The position numbers were made by a program, and so were the translations under genes. A stretch of DNA of 64,000 nucleotides from Alisma plantago-aquatica (taxonomy: Eukaryota > Streptophyta > Magnoliopsida > Alismatales > Alismataceae), in assembly GCA_963693085.1 (NCBI GenBank), contig OY856409.1:666305591-666369590 (forward strand), given 5' to 3'. This document shows positions 24,506 through 36,109 of this stretch, piece by piece. The notes below the pieces were generated by a model. It saw nothing but the letters and a program-made list of their open reading frames with translations, ran no database searches and was not told where the DNA came from. How positions within the stretch are numbered: the stretch's first letter is position 1; each line of letters begins with the position of its first letter.

Positions 24506-26427
24506 CATGGGTTATGTGTTGTACCGTGATGTGTGTATGAGAGGTTTAGGATGTGTTCTTATATAGGAAGGAGAGGTGGTGGTCTATGATTCTTGACAAA
24601 TCAAGAAGAATGAAGAGAATTATCCAACTCATGACCTAAAACTAGAATTAGTAGTACATGAATTAAATATATGGTGTCATTATCTTTATGGTGGGCCATG
24701 TCAAGTCACTACTGACTATAAGTATCCAAAGTACATTTTCACAATTAACGAACTTAACTTGAGATAACAAATATGGTTAAAGCTCATAAATAATTATGAT
24801 GTAACCATTGGTTATCACCCTGGCAAGGCCAATGTTGTGGCAGATGCATTGAGTAGGAAGTCTAGATCACATGTAGATAGGTTTTCTATGGCATGTGTGA
24901 AAAGAAACTTACTGGTCAAAATTAGAGAGATAAATTTAGATTTGAGTATGTTAGAACAAGGTGGGATGACTGCACAAATGTAGGTTAGACCTACATTCTG
25001 TCAACAAATCAAAAACCTTCAATAGTATGATAGTGAATTGAAGCAAATCATGTGTGACATGAAAGAAGGAAAGATGATAGAGTTTGGATATTTATATGAT
25101 GCTAAGTTGTATCAGAATAATAGATTGTGTGTGTCAGATAACATTAGTTTAGAGAAGCAATTTTTTAAGAAGCACACTCTTCTATGTATGCAATGCATTC
25201 ATGAAGTTCTAAGTACAGAAACCTCAAGGAACTATATTGGAGGTATGAAGAGAAATGTAGATGTTTATGTTGCCAAGTGTGGTGTGTGCCAGCAAGTCAA
25301 GGTTGAACACTAGAAGCCAGTTGGTACCCTACAACCACTTGCTATTCCAGTGTGGAACAGGGAACATGTAACCATGGATTTTTAGCGGGATTATCTAGGA
25401 CACCATTATGGTTTTGATTCTATTTAGGTGATTGTGGATAGACTATCTAGTCATCTCATTTTCTTCTAGTCAAGACAACTTGGGATGCACCCAAACTAGC
25501 TAACGTATACATACATTAAATAGTTAGCATGCATGGAGTATGTGTATTTAATTTATTAAATGGAGATCCTAAGTTTACATCTAAATCTAGGATCAACTAC
25601 ATATTTCCTTGGGAAAAGGTTTGAATTTTGGCACATCATTTAAACCTCAAACACATAACAATCACAGAGGACAATGCAAACTGTGTAGGACATGCATAGA
25701 GCATATTTATTGCAGTTTAGTGGTAGTTGGATAATCACCTTAGTCTTATACAATTTTCCTATAACAATAGTTATCATTCCAGTCCAGGCATGGCTTCTTA
25801 TGAAGATCTCTAAGGGATAAAGTTCATATTACCTATTTCTTGGTATGACGTTGGTGAGAGGAATATTTCTGGTCTATAGTTGGAGGAAGAGAAAACTAAA
25901 AAGACATTTGTGATCTGATAACAATTAAAAGCTACACATGATAGATAGAAAAGCTATGCAAAGACAAGACATAGATTGCTTCAATTTGTGGTTGGAAGTG
26001 AGGTTCACTTAAAAGTGTCAACATGGAAAGGTTTCCCGAGGTTTGGAAAGTGAGGCAAACAAACTCCTAGATACATGGATCCCTATCTAATCATTCAGAT
26101 CATTGGACCAGTAGAATATAAACTTGAGTTGCATCCTGATCTAACAAACTTACATGATGTTTTTCACATATTCATGTTGAAGAATGTCATCCATATAAAG
26201 AGGAGATCATAGACCCAAAACATGTATAGTTTAGGGAAGACTTCTCTTATGTGGAAGGCCCTATACATTTATGAGATCATAGAATTCCAAAGCTTTAAAA
26301 GGGGGATAACCATAGTAAAATTTCTATGGAGAAATAATGGACATGGCAACTAGAATTAGAAAAGTGTAACAAGTATCCTTTTCTCTTTAAGGAATTTTGG
26401 GATGAAATTTTAATTAGAGGGGAAGAT
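24506..26427 (+). pseudogene. Element K: gypsy pol remnant (RNase H to integrase)
   Basis: The plus-strand translation begins inside RNase H: YVVYCDVCMRGLGCVL, then EENYPTHDLKLE, TTDYKYPKYIF and YHPGKANVVADALSRKS. The integrase zinc-binding region follows at 25038-25313 (KRNVDVYVAKCGVCQQVKVEH). Next come HVTMDF and VIVDRLS, then decayed core and C-terminal sequence up to FGMKF/ILIRGED at 26390-26420. Gag, protease and reverse transcriptase are absent because copia element C interrupts the gene at 24505. Multiple stops make it nonfunctional. Confidence 0.85.
26416..26426 (+). other. Polypurine tract of element K
   Basis: AGAGGGGAAGA precedes TGTCTTGATT at 26428, the expected start of K's 3' LTR. 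Confidence 0.65.
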
Positions 26428-26734
26428 TGTCTTGATTTCATGGTAGTGAGAGGATTAAAGGTAATCATGGAGTTAGTCATATTTTACATATGTTCTAAAT
26501 TTATTTATTTGATAATTTTATTCCAAAAGTTTGAACCTAGATAACAAAAAAAATTCACTTACAAGTGAAAAATAGCTTGTAAGAAATTTAGAAACGAATA
26601 TTGAAGAAAATTATCTTGTGAGATCTTGTCGTGTTTTTTGTGTACAAATGTGGAGAACGGATCCAGTGCAAAAGGAGTGAATGAAATCAAAGTTTGTATG
26701 AATGAGTTGTGATGTTTTAAGTTGCAAGTTGAGC

Positions 26735-27425
26735 AACCACTAATTGTCAACTGATGGTTTTACCTTCGATTGTCAATCGAAAGTTTGGAGGTCGTGTGAT
26801 CAATGGCTCAGTGGTCAATAGATCTTTAGTAACACTTAGCAGAACCACTTAATCATAAATTGATGGATTCTTAGAGGTCTTTTAGATCAAAGATTTCAAA
26901 CTGATGGTTCGGTATGGTAATAACCTTCTGATGGTTTTGTAGGATGGATGCCAATCGATGGTCCCTAGAAGAGGAGTTTGATCTTGAATATAGATGAATT
27001 AATTGCTAAACTATTTAGGTAACTAATTCACGCAACAAGCAGCCTGACTGCACTGCCAAATGACCATCTTATGGCATGCTAAGGATCTTTGGAGTGCCAA
27101 ACAATCATACCAAGGGTTGAGATGGGCGTTTGGAGTGTCAAAATAATTCAAGTTGAAATTGGTTATGGATTGAACTGACCAGCCCAGCTCAGCTCACCAG
27201 ACGATCATTTGGATGAGTGAGATGACTACATTGCATGGGAGAGATGGCCCGGTTTGACTGAAGGAAGGTTCTAGATATTTCTAAGATCATTTTGATTGCA
27301 CATTACTTATTGTGCAAGGAATTAATATGTATTATTAATTGGAAACGAATTAATAATTTTGTGTCTGATTGGGAAAGTACCAGAAGATTGTCTGTACTGA
27401 GCCAGATGACCGGTTCGACTTCTGT
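26735..27425 (+). repeat. Palindrome and GATGGT word array in LTR D
   Basis: CGATTGTCAATCG (a 13-bp dyad) is followed by repeated CTGATGGTT, ATTGATGG and ATCGATGGT words, then GACCGGTTCGAC. It lies upstream of the TATA box, as in the copia C LTR. Confidence 0.5.
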
Positions 27426-27518
27426 AGGTTGTGAAAGTTCCAAAATTGTTGCAAAATTTTGAGATCTTTTGATCCCTTCCACTCCCACACAGACTGGGAA
27501 CCCTGATCCAGATCCAGC

Positions 27519-27529
27519 CTATAAATAGA
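27519..27529 (+). promoter_or_regulatory. TATA box of LTR D
   Basis: CTATAAATAGA followed by GGGG. It is a strong plant TATA box and aligns with the CCTATGAATAGAGG and CCTATAAGTAGAGG boxes of the copia C LTRs. Confidence 0.65.
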
Positions 27530-28103
27530 GGGGTACTGGGGGCTTCCCAGAACACAACACAGATAATTGAGAATCAATTGCTTTGATAATTGTTTTCCTT
27601 TCTGGTTGTGGTAATCATGAGAGCCCAAGAAAGTCCTACCTAAATAGGGAGGGATAGAAAAGGAGAGAACAACTCAGATCATTGTTGTGGTAGAGCAAGT
27701 TGGTGATGATTGCCAATAGGAGGGACAACTACTTCCTGCCTATTTTAGTAGGACGATAGGAGTTCTAGGCAGTCTGTGTGGACTTCTCTAGAGGGAGGAG
27801 GCTATTGTCTGCCACTAGGAGGGCATCGTCAACCAGCATTCTGTGATGAGAAGAGCTGTTGGAAAAGATGACGTTCGACTCTACTGTCTATAGAGGAGCA
27901 GTCAGATGAGTCCCAATGCAACTAGGAGTCAGAGTTGCACAACTACAATGATGAGAATTGTCATTGGACTTTCTCCAAGACCAGGTATATCCTCAAAACA
28001 ATCCTCTCCATATTATAGTTATTGAAGCAGTCTGTTGTTTATGGGGAATATGGCAGATAAAATTTTTGTTTTTGTTGCATACTATGTAGACATATTTCCC
28101 TAT

Positions 28104-28649
28104 AGATATGTCATTTCTGGTAGTGGAGCCTAGAAACCAAAAAAACATCCACATGTCTTTTGGCGGTTATATCAAATAACCACCTAAAACTACATAAGGA
28201 TTGGTAGTTGAGTAATAATATTTTTACAATAGTACTTATGGTTGAGTGAATCCTAAAAAGATAGGAAACACAAGCAACCATGGACCACCTCAATACCACT
28301 ATCTAGGACCAACCAAAAAAATAAAATTTGGGTGTAAAAGATACCTCTAATGGTGTCTTTCACAAGTACGGCTTGGAAATGAGATTTGGTGAAAATTGTG
28401 AAGGTGATTCTCCTCCTGAGAATAGGATCGTCAAACAAAATAGGTCATGCAACACTAGATCTAAGAGAATGAAACGTGAAGGTACATTAAGAAATCAGGA
28501 CTGTCAAACAGAAGTCATGACCTAAGGATGGTGTAAGAACATGGTCAATAGTTGAAAATCATTAAACAAATAAAGCCCTTAACATTTTCTTGATGCCTTG
28601 ATTCTTTTTATTAGCTTGAGGACAAGATAGATTCTAATTTTTGAGGAGT
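28104..28649 (+). other. Short decayed retroelement segment
   Basis: It starts with a PBS-like TGGTAGTGGAGCC and ends with AGCTTGAGGACAAGATAG and TTTTTGAGGAGT, a PPT-like end just before TGATACC at 28650. The 65-residue frame at 28328-28525 is basic and has no recognised domain. The segment could be the interior of a collapsed or non-autonomous element. Confidence 0.35.
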
Positions 28650-29029
28650 TGATACCATCTAATTTTTTGGATATTACTTGCCTATTATTTCCCTTAATTT
28701 CCTTCCATCCATAAAAAGTTATTTTAACTTTCTCATATTTTGTTCATATTTTCTATTTGTGTCTTGATTCATGATTAAATATTCATTTTCATATAGGAAA
28801 TTCATCAAGCAATGGTTTCAACCTTGGACAAGATTCTTGTTTCTTCCTCACAACCTATTTCTACCTCCCATCCATTTTTGGCACCATAGATGAACCATTG
28901 AGTAAAGAGTTCACCAGTCTAACCTTCCATCAATTCTCATTATCAATGGCCTCTAGGGAGTAATTGGCTGCCCAACCATCCAAATACAATTGATAAAACT
29001 TCCATTGGAGCTACCTACCAAAGACCTAC

Positions 29030-29345
29030 ATCTTTTGATGGCTTTCCTAAAGACTTGCTTTTTGAAGGCTATCCTAGATGCCTCTTCATATGCTTACACT
29101 GGGAGGTGTCAACCGAAGGTGTCCACCTGCTTCTCCTTCCAATGAATCGCCTGGAGGCCCACCTCCAAAGGATCGACAAGCTTGCACCTTCTGATGGTGT
29201 GATTACTGAAGCTAATTGATGGTCCAATTGAGCTTCCTACCTATGGCATGATGACCAATGCCAATTGATGGCCAGACCGACCAGACGGCCCAACTGATGT
29301 CTCTCCTGTACCATCACCTACCGATGGTGACACTGCATGCATCAA
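29030..29345 (+). repeat. GATGGT word array in block N
   Basis: Repeated words include TTTGATGGC, AACCGAAGGTG, TCTGATGGTG, AATTGATGG and CTACCGATGGTGAC. The array lies 100-430 bp upstream of the TATA box. Confidence 0.45.
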
Positions 29346-29444
29346 TCATTCAGATAGTTAAGCGCATGCCTCGAGGCACATGATCAGTAGACTTGGGGTG
29401 AAAATGAGGCCTCTTTATGAATGCCTCGAGCCCCACACCAAATT

Positions 29445-29457
29445 CTATATATAGGAG
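29445..29457 (+). promoter_or_regulatory. TATA box of block N
   Basis: CTATATATAGGAG, followed by a C-rich stretch. Confidence 0.45.
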
Positions 29458-30897
29458 CCCCTCTCTTTAGAGGTGGTCACTTCACGCGGGAGTCATGTAT
29501 TGTGGGATTGGAGACAAAGTGTTGTTGTGGTTCTTCTATGCCATCAACCTTCATCTTCTCCATCGGTTTGTGAATCCTCAGGATGAGAGTCCAAGGGATG
29601 ACATGTATGAATTGTCACCAAGAAGTGTCTGAACCCTTCTTCGATAGAAGAAGGAAGACAAAGCCATCCATATTCACCACCCCAGAAGAGAAGGTCTTCA
29701 TTGACCCTATTTTTGGGGGTTTTTGTTGGTGTATCTTTCACCTTCTTCTCTGAATCTGTTCACCCTCTTCCATCTCCATCACATTTTCCATCTCCATGTC
29801 TTATTATACTTGTAATTCTTCCATGTCACATACCACCATGATTGGATAGTCACTAAACTTTGGTTGGGAGTAGCCATTTAGTCTCTACCAACATGTAAAT
29901 ACTTATATTCATTGAATATATGTTCTTAGCAATGTTTATCTCAAAACTATTGTTCTTAATGCTTCACTTGTATTCTTTTCTACCATGTTATGTTGTTTGA
30001 TTGTTAATACTTAGAGAGAGTAGTATTAACATGTATGTAAGAGTTATGGAGTTGCATTAATGCATGAGAATTTTGGACTGCTTAAGCTAATGATCATATG
30101 AATTCCTTGTGACTGTTTGTTTGCCATCTCGAGAGAGAGACAACCTTATAATCAAGATCTATCATAAGCTTGAGAGAGGAGAGAATAGACACTTATTATG
30201 ATTGCTTGTAAACTTGCTAAGGGGATACGATGGTTGTGAGTATTTCATGTTGGAGAGAAATCTTTGATGGTGAAACCCAATCCAAGTTTCCTTCCACACT
30301 TATTTTCTTATCCTTTATCATTCTTGATCTTTTGTTTTATCTTTCTTTTTAGCTTACTCATTTGTTGTTTATTTGTTGGAGAATCATCATTTCATAAGGG
30401 ACACACACCTTATCTTACCCTTCGATTGGTGTAACTGAGCCAAGGATATAAGGATCTTAACACTTACCACCCTTGCCCATGTGGTTGACCACAATCTACT
30501 ACATCGAACCATGTTATTATTGTTGTGGGGGCCTAAGTGTTGGTTTATAAGTTTAGAAGTCTAATTAGTTTAGATCCGCTCCTTTTTGGACACATGATTT
30601 GGCCGATCAATTCTTTTCATTTGTTCTTAATTAGATATCATTTTGGAAATGGGAGAACAATAATATGACAATGACTAGTATGTGTGGTGGTTGATATTGG
30701 CATTACATTAATCAGGACATTTGATGTCAAGCCGGATAGATATGTAGTTGTTAAAGAATTAGCATGCTGGAAAGACCCACATTTAAAATAAAACATAAAT
30801 GCTAGGTAATGGTCTCCATAATCATATCACATTGTGATAGGTGATTGGATCCTTAGACATGAAGTCACATTGAAGTATTACATGTTGTTCATTATAC

Positions 30898-31395
30898 TTT
30901 TTTTTAAGGAAGTAGCTCAATTCATTAAAAGTAAGATGTACGACATCTACAAGATAATAACCTCACAACATGGCACCAAACAAGACTCCTTTGCTTGACT
31001 GACATAAAACACAGGCTCAAATTGGGATGTGATAGGTAAATTACATATGTGAACCCTCTTTGTGTCCAAAGCAGCTATCTATAAGGGAAACCGTCAATCT
31101 GTGTGAGACATTAAAGATATTGGTGTAGGAGGTAGTACCATCGAACAAGATCACCATCTGTAACATGCCCATGACCATCAGCATAGAAGAGAGCACAACC
31201 AAACACAACAACAAATGCCAGCAATAGACACACACCAGTAAAAAATTAAAAGCAACAAAAATGACACAAAGGTAAAATCCTGACGAGTGGTTACCCAACC
31301 CAAAGAGGAAAAGAAACTCACACAGGCACAAACTCAAATAGGTAGGGAGTACACCCCCGAAAGTAGCCGAGAAGGGGGCCAAAACCCACCAACTA
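30898..31395 (-). mobile_element. Probable LINE 3' end fragment
   Basis: On the minus strand the sequence ends ACTTTTAATGAATTGAGCTA then CTTCCTT and eight A residues. The LINE in element E has a comparable end (TTAATGATATCAGCTTACTT then TC and A8). The left boundary is the poly(T) at 30898; the right is uncertain. The 113-residue minus frame at 31041-31382 would lie in the untranslated tail and has no domain. No target duplication was found. Confidence 0.45.
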
Positions 31396-34129
31396 AAAAG
31401 AATAGAGGGAAAGATATCATGGAAGTTGTGATTTTGTGCACTATGAACTTGTAATTTATTGTGAGTGGTGTAGATGAAATTTTTCTCTCTCCTTGGAGTG
31501 ATAAGTTGATTTCTCGATGAATGGTACTTGGAAATGCATTGTAGTGCTGATCTCTGTCAACACTATTTATTGAGCTCATGATACTCTAGTCTACTCTATG
31601 ATAAGAAACAAATAATGAATATTAAGTGCATGATGATTACATGCCTTATATTGAATCAAATTATTAGTGACACTAGATTACGATCATGGGATTACTGGTC
31701 ACATTAATGTTGAATTTATTCAACAACATATCTACTTACCTGGGTTCCATTGATTTGTTTCTACACACATTTCATTTCATGTGAAGTCATAATATGATTA
31801 GATGTAGAACTTGAAACTACAATGTGCAAAGTATAGCGGCACACATATTTTTCATATGGAAGAGGAATACAATAATCAACATGATTTGAGATGTTCCAAT
31901 AGATAAAGTTCTAAATTGTATTGACTATGAAAATGTTTACACAACTAGTTAGAGATATACTAGGCTATTTGGAACACTAGATAGATAGATATATGGTCTA
32001 TATGATTGACTATATGCTAGATAGTGTATAATGATAAACCAGCCAACTAAAAAAATTCTACGATTATAGGAACCCCTTAATGGTCAAGTAGAATCACTAG
32101 TTAGTAGACTAGTCTGCTGAATCTCATTCATGTTATTATTCAATAAATTACTCATGATTGGTTTTTCCAGAAATATATAACTAGACAACTAGCTTACATA
32201 GCTGAACTGGATAGTGGGTCTTCAAGCACCAAAAAAAGTACAATATTTGATCCATTTGTTTCTTAGGTTTTGTAGAAAAGCATATGTTCTGCATTTATCA
32301 TTTAACAAGGTCCAGGATTAAAGCTACATGTTATCTATGCTGGAATTCCTAGTCATCATTACCCATGGATAGATAGAGTTAGAGAGAGGAGAAGAGGAAT
32401 TGACACTAGAAGGTCACTAATTAATGGATCCTTTTTGGTTGTTTAAGCAGTGTGTCATGGAGTTTCCATCATCCACATATATGACACAGAGACTGATGTG
32501 GTCTGATCCCATTAACTAGTATTTGGGCATATCAAGAAAGGATTAGACTAACCATCTACATTTAATAACGAACTCTGTGATGGATTCTATAGTGATCAAG
32601 GTATCTAAAGTCTATTGATCATTAATTTTCATAAGTAATTTATCCTTCTATCTATTTCTTATATTAACCCTTTACTTAAGGCATCAGAATTTTTATATCA
32701 ACAATTTAGTAGAAATAAGAGATGATAGAGCTTAAATCTAAAAAGTTGATCATTTTGAGAATTCAGAGAAGCATATTGTTCAGTAAGCATCATATATATA
32801 CATTTATCTATTCTATCATAATATTATCCAATAAATGTAGACTTTAGGGCAAACCCAATACTATGATTCCTCTAATTCTAATTTTGAAGTTCACCATGCA
32901 TCATAACATTTTACATTATAAAGCTAAAAACATCTTCTATATATTGTGAACACACTTGATCTATCAATATTACAAATAAAACTAGTTGTTAGAACTAATT
33001 AAGTTGGTATTGCAATTTATCAAGGCAAAACACTAACATCTCTATGTTCTTAAGAGCTTAATCTCTAATAATTCAAGGTTTATAGGTGATCTTCTACTCA
33101 CTTGAATGTGTTTTAGGTTACTAATCATGAAATTGAGCTAAGTAAACTTGGAATCTAGCTTGCGTAAATCATATACACGTTTGAGACCTCAAAATCTCAT
33201 TTAGAAGGGTCAAGTAGTAGGTAATCAAACCTGAAACAAGTTTGTTGGAGGTAGAATATGAAGAAGCAAGGTACAATAAACCTTTGGTGTGTGAACTCAA
33301 AGTATTTTATGCAATGAATATTAGAGAGAAGAAGAAATCTATAGTTGAAAACTACTTACAAATGCAAATACTTATAGAACCCATTGATTTCCTCCACTTG
33401 TTCTTGTTCTTCCTCTTCAACATCCTAGGATCACCTCTGCAATCACCCTTTTTTCCACTCTAAGGTTACAAGAGGGTAGAGAAACTAGAATTAAAGCTAA
33501 CTAGTCTAGTTCCAGTAGTTTCTCTATAGTATATGTATAAATGTAAGAATTATATAACTAGCAGTGTTGGGCAGCGTCATAGGGAAACCATCAGAAGACA
33601 ATGTTGTTTGAATAAGAATGTAAAAGGGAGCTGTTGATAGACTCAAAAACAAAATTTGAAAAAAAATCACATTCCATTTGAGCTCATGAAATAGAAAAAA
33701 GAAATGTGTGGAATAAAAGGGTATTCATTGTACAAAGTCATTGTTGAGAATGACTCAAACAAAATTTAGAAATTTAAAAGACAGTGTGTGATTTCATTGT
33801 CTCTACCCTTGAAATTGGATAAATTTTGTATTTGGACTACAACCAAGTATTCATTTCATCTTGTTATGAGTGTTAGAGATTGGGTAAACACATGTAATGA
33901 TAAAAAAAGAGATATATGAGAACGAATTCCATAGTTGAAATTTTAATGACATAACCTAGGGTTGGAGGTGTTACCTCACCCTTAAATAGTGAATAATAGA
34001 ATGGAGACCTTAGCAAAAAGGTAGTCACCAAATGAAATTATAACTTGAAAAAATGAAGATGAAAATTCTGATTTCAAATTGGAATTGAAATCACAAAGTG
34101 ATCACTAAGTGATAAAAGTACACAATTGA
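31396..34129. other. Unassigned AT-rich sequence
   Basis: About 2.7 kb without a recognisable gene or element edge. The longest plus frame, 33242-33463, ends in a Phe/Leu-rich stretch and has no recognised domain. CATAGGGAAACC near 33578 resembles the copia LTR 3' end (reverse sense) seen at 22485, so part of 33578-34130 may belong to element H. Confidence 0.3.
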
Positions 34130-34941
34130 TAGGGTAGAGGATGTGCTCTAAGTAGTAGTCACCCTCTACATCATTCAATCTTGTTTCTTGAACCAAGAGT
34201 AGAATATCTAAGATATATGTAAGCTCAATATCACATATTGATGCACATGTGCATGGCCATGCATTTCTCAGTCTCACCAATCAAGAGGCCTAGAACATCA
34301 GACTCCTCTAGGAGGGAAAATTCCCATTTCTATGATTCACAGTCTATCCCCATGTGTCAAAGTCACCCAGTCATCACTTTTATAACAACCAATGTTTCAG
34401 GACTGCATTTGATGATGTTAAAGCGTAGCCAATGACATGTGATGATTGCAATGATTTTAGGTCTAAGAACTACAACCACCACCATCATTGTGAGAGCTGA
34501 CTATGACTTCCATGATTATGGCTTCCATGTGTCAGTCTCATAGTGGGTCTGTCTAATACACTATTTTCTGACATGTATTTGTGTGATTGGTTTGATATTT
34601 ACATATCATGACTAACGAGATTCTGTCATCAACCAACTCACACTGATCTTACATGTTATTTTTGTCTATCAACCTTCCACAATAACAATCGACTAGGGAG
34701 ATAATGAGAATATAAATATGTACTCTTAGCATACATATGATCTCATTCTTCACAGTCAAATTGAAGACATACGTCATTGAGCAATGTTATTATCTGGACA
34801 TTTATAATGTTATATCATTATTTTATAATTGAATTAAAAAGAATAAATTAGAAGCTTTCCTTTTTTTAATATCAAATTGTTTTTACAAGTTATGTCATTA
34901 TAATCATCACATGATTGGCTCTCTAGGTATATGTACCAACA
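34130..34941 (-). repeat. 3' LTR of element H (left, partial)
   Basis: In element sense it starts at 34941 with TGTTGGTACATATACC. It aligns with about 13750-14512 and 23770-24505 of the copia C LTRs. The outer left limit is uncertain. Confidence 0.65.
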
Positions 34942-35400
34942 GACTCCCACTTGCACTTAGAGACAATCACCCACGAATCTTATTTCGAGTGACCTTACAT
35001 GACCATCATGCTTCTATTGTGAAAGTGCCTTTGTCAAGAGTTCAACAACATTATTCTCAGTTGGTACTTTGTAGATCTTTACATCTCCTTGTTGTATAAT
35101 CTCTTATATGAGATGGAATCGCCTTTATATATGCTTTGAGTGCTAATGCATTATGGGTTCCTTAGCTTGTGCAATAGCTCCATTATTGTTACAATATAGC
35201 TCAATTGTGTCATTGATGCTTGGAATAACCCCAAGTTCTGTAATGAACTTCTTGATCCACACATCCTAGTTCTCATTGGAATTTCAGCACTAATCTCAAT
35301 TAGGGTTTACCCTATTGATTAGCCTTCAACTCATGACTCGTTTGGAATTAATCTATCAAATTTGGTGAGTCATTAACCAACACCATTAGGAACAGTAATC
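34942..35400 (-). pseudogene. Copia RNase H C-terminus (element H)
   Basis: The minus strand carries VKIYKVPTENNV and then LLTKALSQ, the motif that ends copia RNase H (KVxTxENxADxxTKxL). The PPT (GTGCAAGTGGGAGTC in element sense) follows at 34942-34956. It aligns with 14513-14830 of element C. Stops are present. Confidence 0.7.
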
Positions 35401-35409
35401 CCAAATGGT

Positions 35410-36101
35410 CAATGCTTGTTCAACCATCACAAATGGTTTTGAAACCGTTTTCCCAAAAAGTCGAATTATCCCACAGGAGGGACAAATCCCATATCTATCA
35501 CTCACCCGTCAAAAGCCCCATGTGTCAAAGCCACCCAATCATCACCTTTATAACAACCCATGTTTCAGGACTGCGTTTGATGATGTCAAAGTGTACCCAA
35601 CGACATGTGTTGAGTGTAGTGATTTTAGGTCTAATAATCACACTCACCACCATCACTGTGAGAGCTGACTGTGACTACCAAGTCATGGTTCCATGTGTCA
35701 CTCTCATGGTGGGTCTGTATGTACCTTGTTCTCTAACAAGTACCTATGTTCTTGGTTTGATATCACTATATCATGACTAATGAGATTATGTCATCAACCA
35801 ACACACAATCTAGTCTTTAGTGTTTTTGATGTCTATGGTTATTTCCACAATAACAACTGACTAGGGACTTAACAAGAATGTATACTCTTAACATCCGCAT
35901 GATCTCATCGTTTAGGTCCTTAACCTAAAAGCATACGTCATTGAGTAAAATCATTCTTTAGACATCTATCATGTTACACCATCATCTCAGAAACAGTTTA
36001 AACATATAGATCGGAAATTTCCATTATTATTATTCAAATCATTTACAAAGTATCCCATTACAATCATCATATGACTTTCTCTATGGGCATACATACCAAC
36101 A
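35410..36101 (-). repeat. 5' LTR of element H (right, partial)
   Basis: In element sense it starts at 36101 with TGTTGGTATGTATGCCC, identical in type to the copia C LTR start. It aligns with 34265-34941. It directly abuts truncated 5' LTR sequence of gypsy element E at 36102. Confidence 0.7.
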
Positions 36102-36109
36102 AGCAAGCG

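Larger units (their letters stand above)
26428..28103 (+). repeat. LTR D after gypsy element K, copia-like 3' half
   Basis: It starts at TGTCTTGATT right after K's polypurine tract. From the TATA box at 27520 to about 28103 it is homologous to the copia C LTR: CTGGGGGCTTC, AGAACACAA, CTGTGTGGACT and the terminal ATTTCCCTATAG. A PBS-like TGGTAGTGGAGCC follows at 28113. Either a copia LTR is nested in K's LTR with an unseen junction, or the LTR is chimeric. Confidence 0.6.
28650..30580 (+). repeat. LTR-like block N
   Basis: It starts TGATACC after a PPT-like tract, similar to the TGATGCATGG start of insert I. It has a word array at 29030-29345, a TATA box near 29450 and an AT-rich transcribed part. 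The right end is not defined: I see no clear CA end or PBS. No coding sequence is recognised. Confidence 0.4.
34130..36101 (-). mobile_element. Element H: collapsed Ty1/copia element
   Basis: Two partial LTR copies (34130-34941 and about 35410-36101) are related to the copia C LTR. Only about 460 bp of interior lie between them. Shared landmarks are CCATGTGTCAAAG, TTTCAGGACTGC, GATGATGT and GATTTTAGGTCTAA. Both copies end, in plus sense, with ACCAACA. Most of gag-pol has been deleted. Orientation follows from the PPT and RNase H remnant. Confidence 0.7.

Noticed and set aside
31041..31382. 113-residue hydrophobic minus-strand frame
   Set aside because: It lies in the probable 3' untranslated tail of a LINE. 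Hydrophobic residues come from T-rich sequence; no domain is recognisable.
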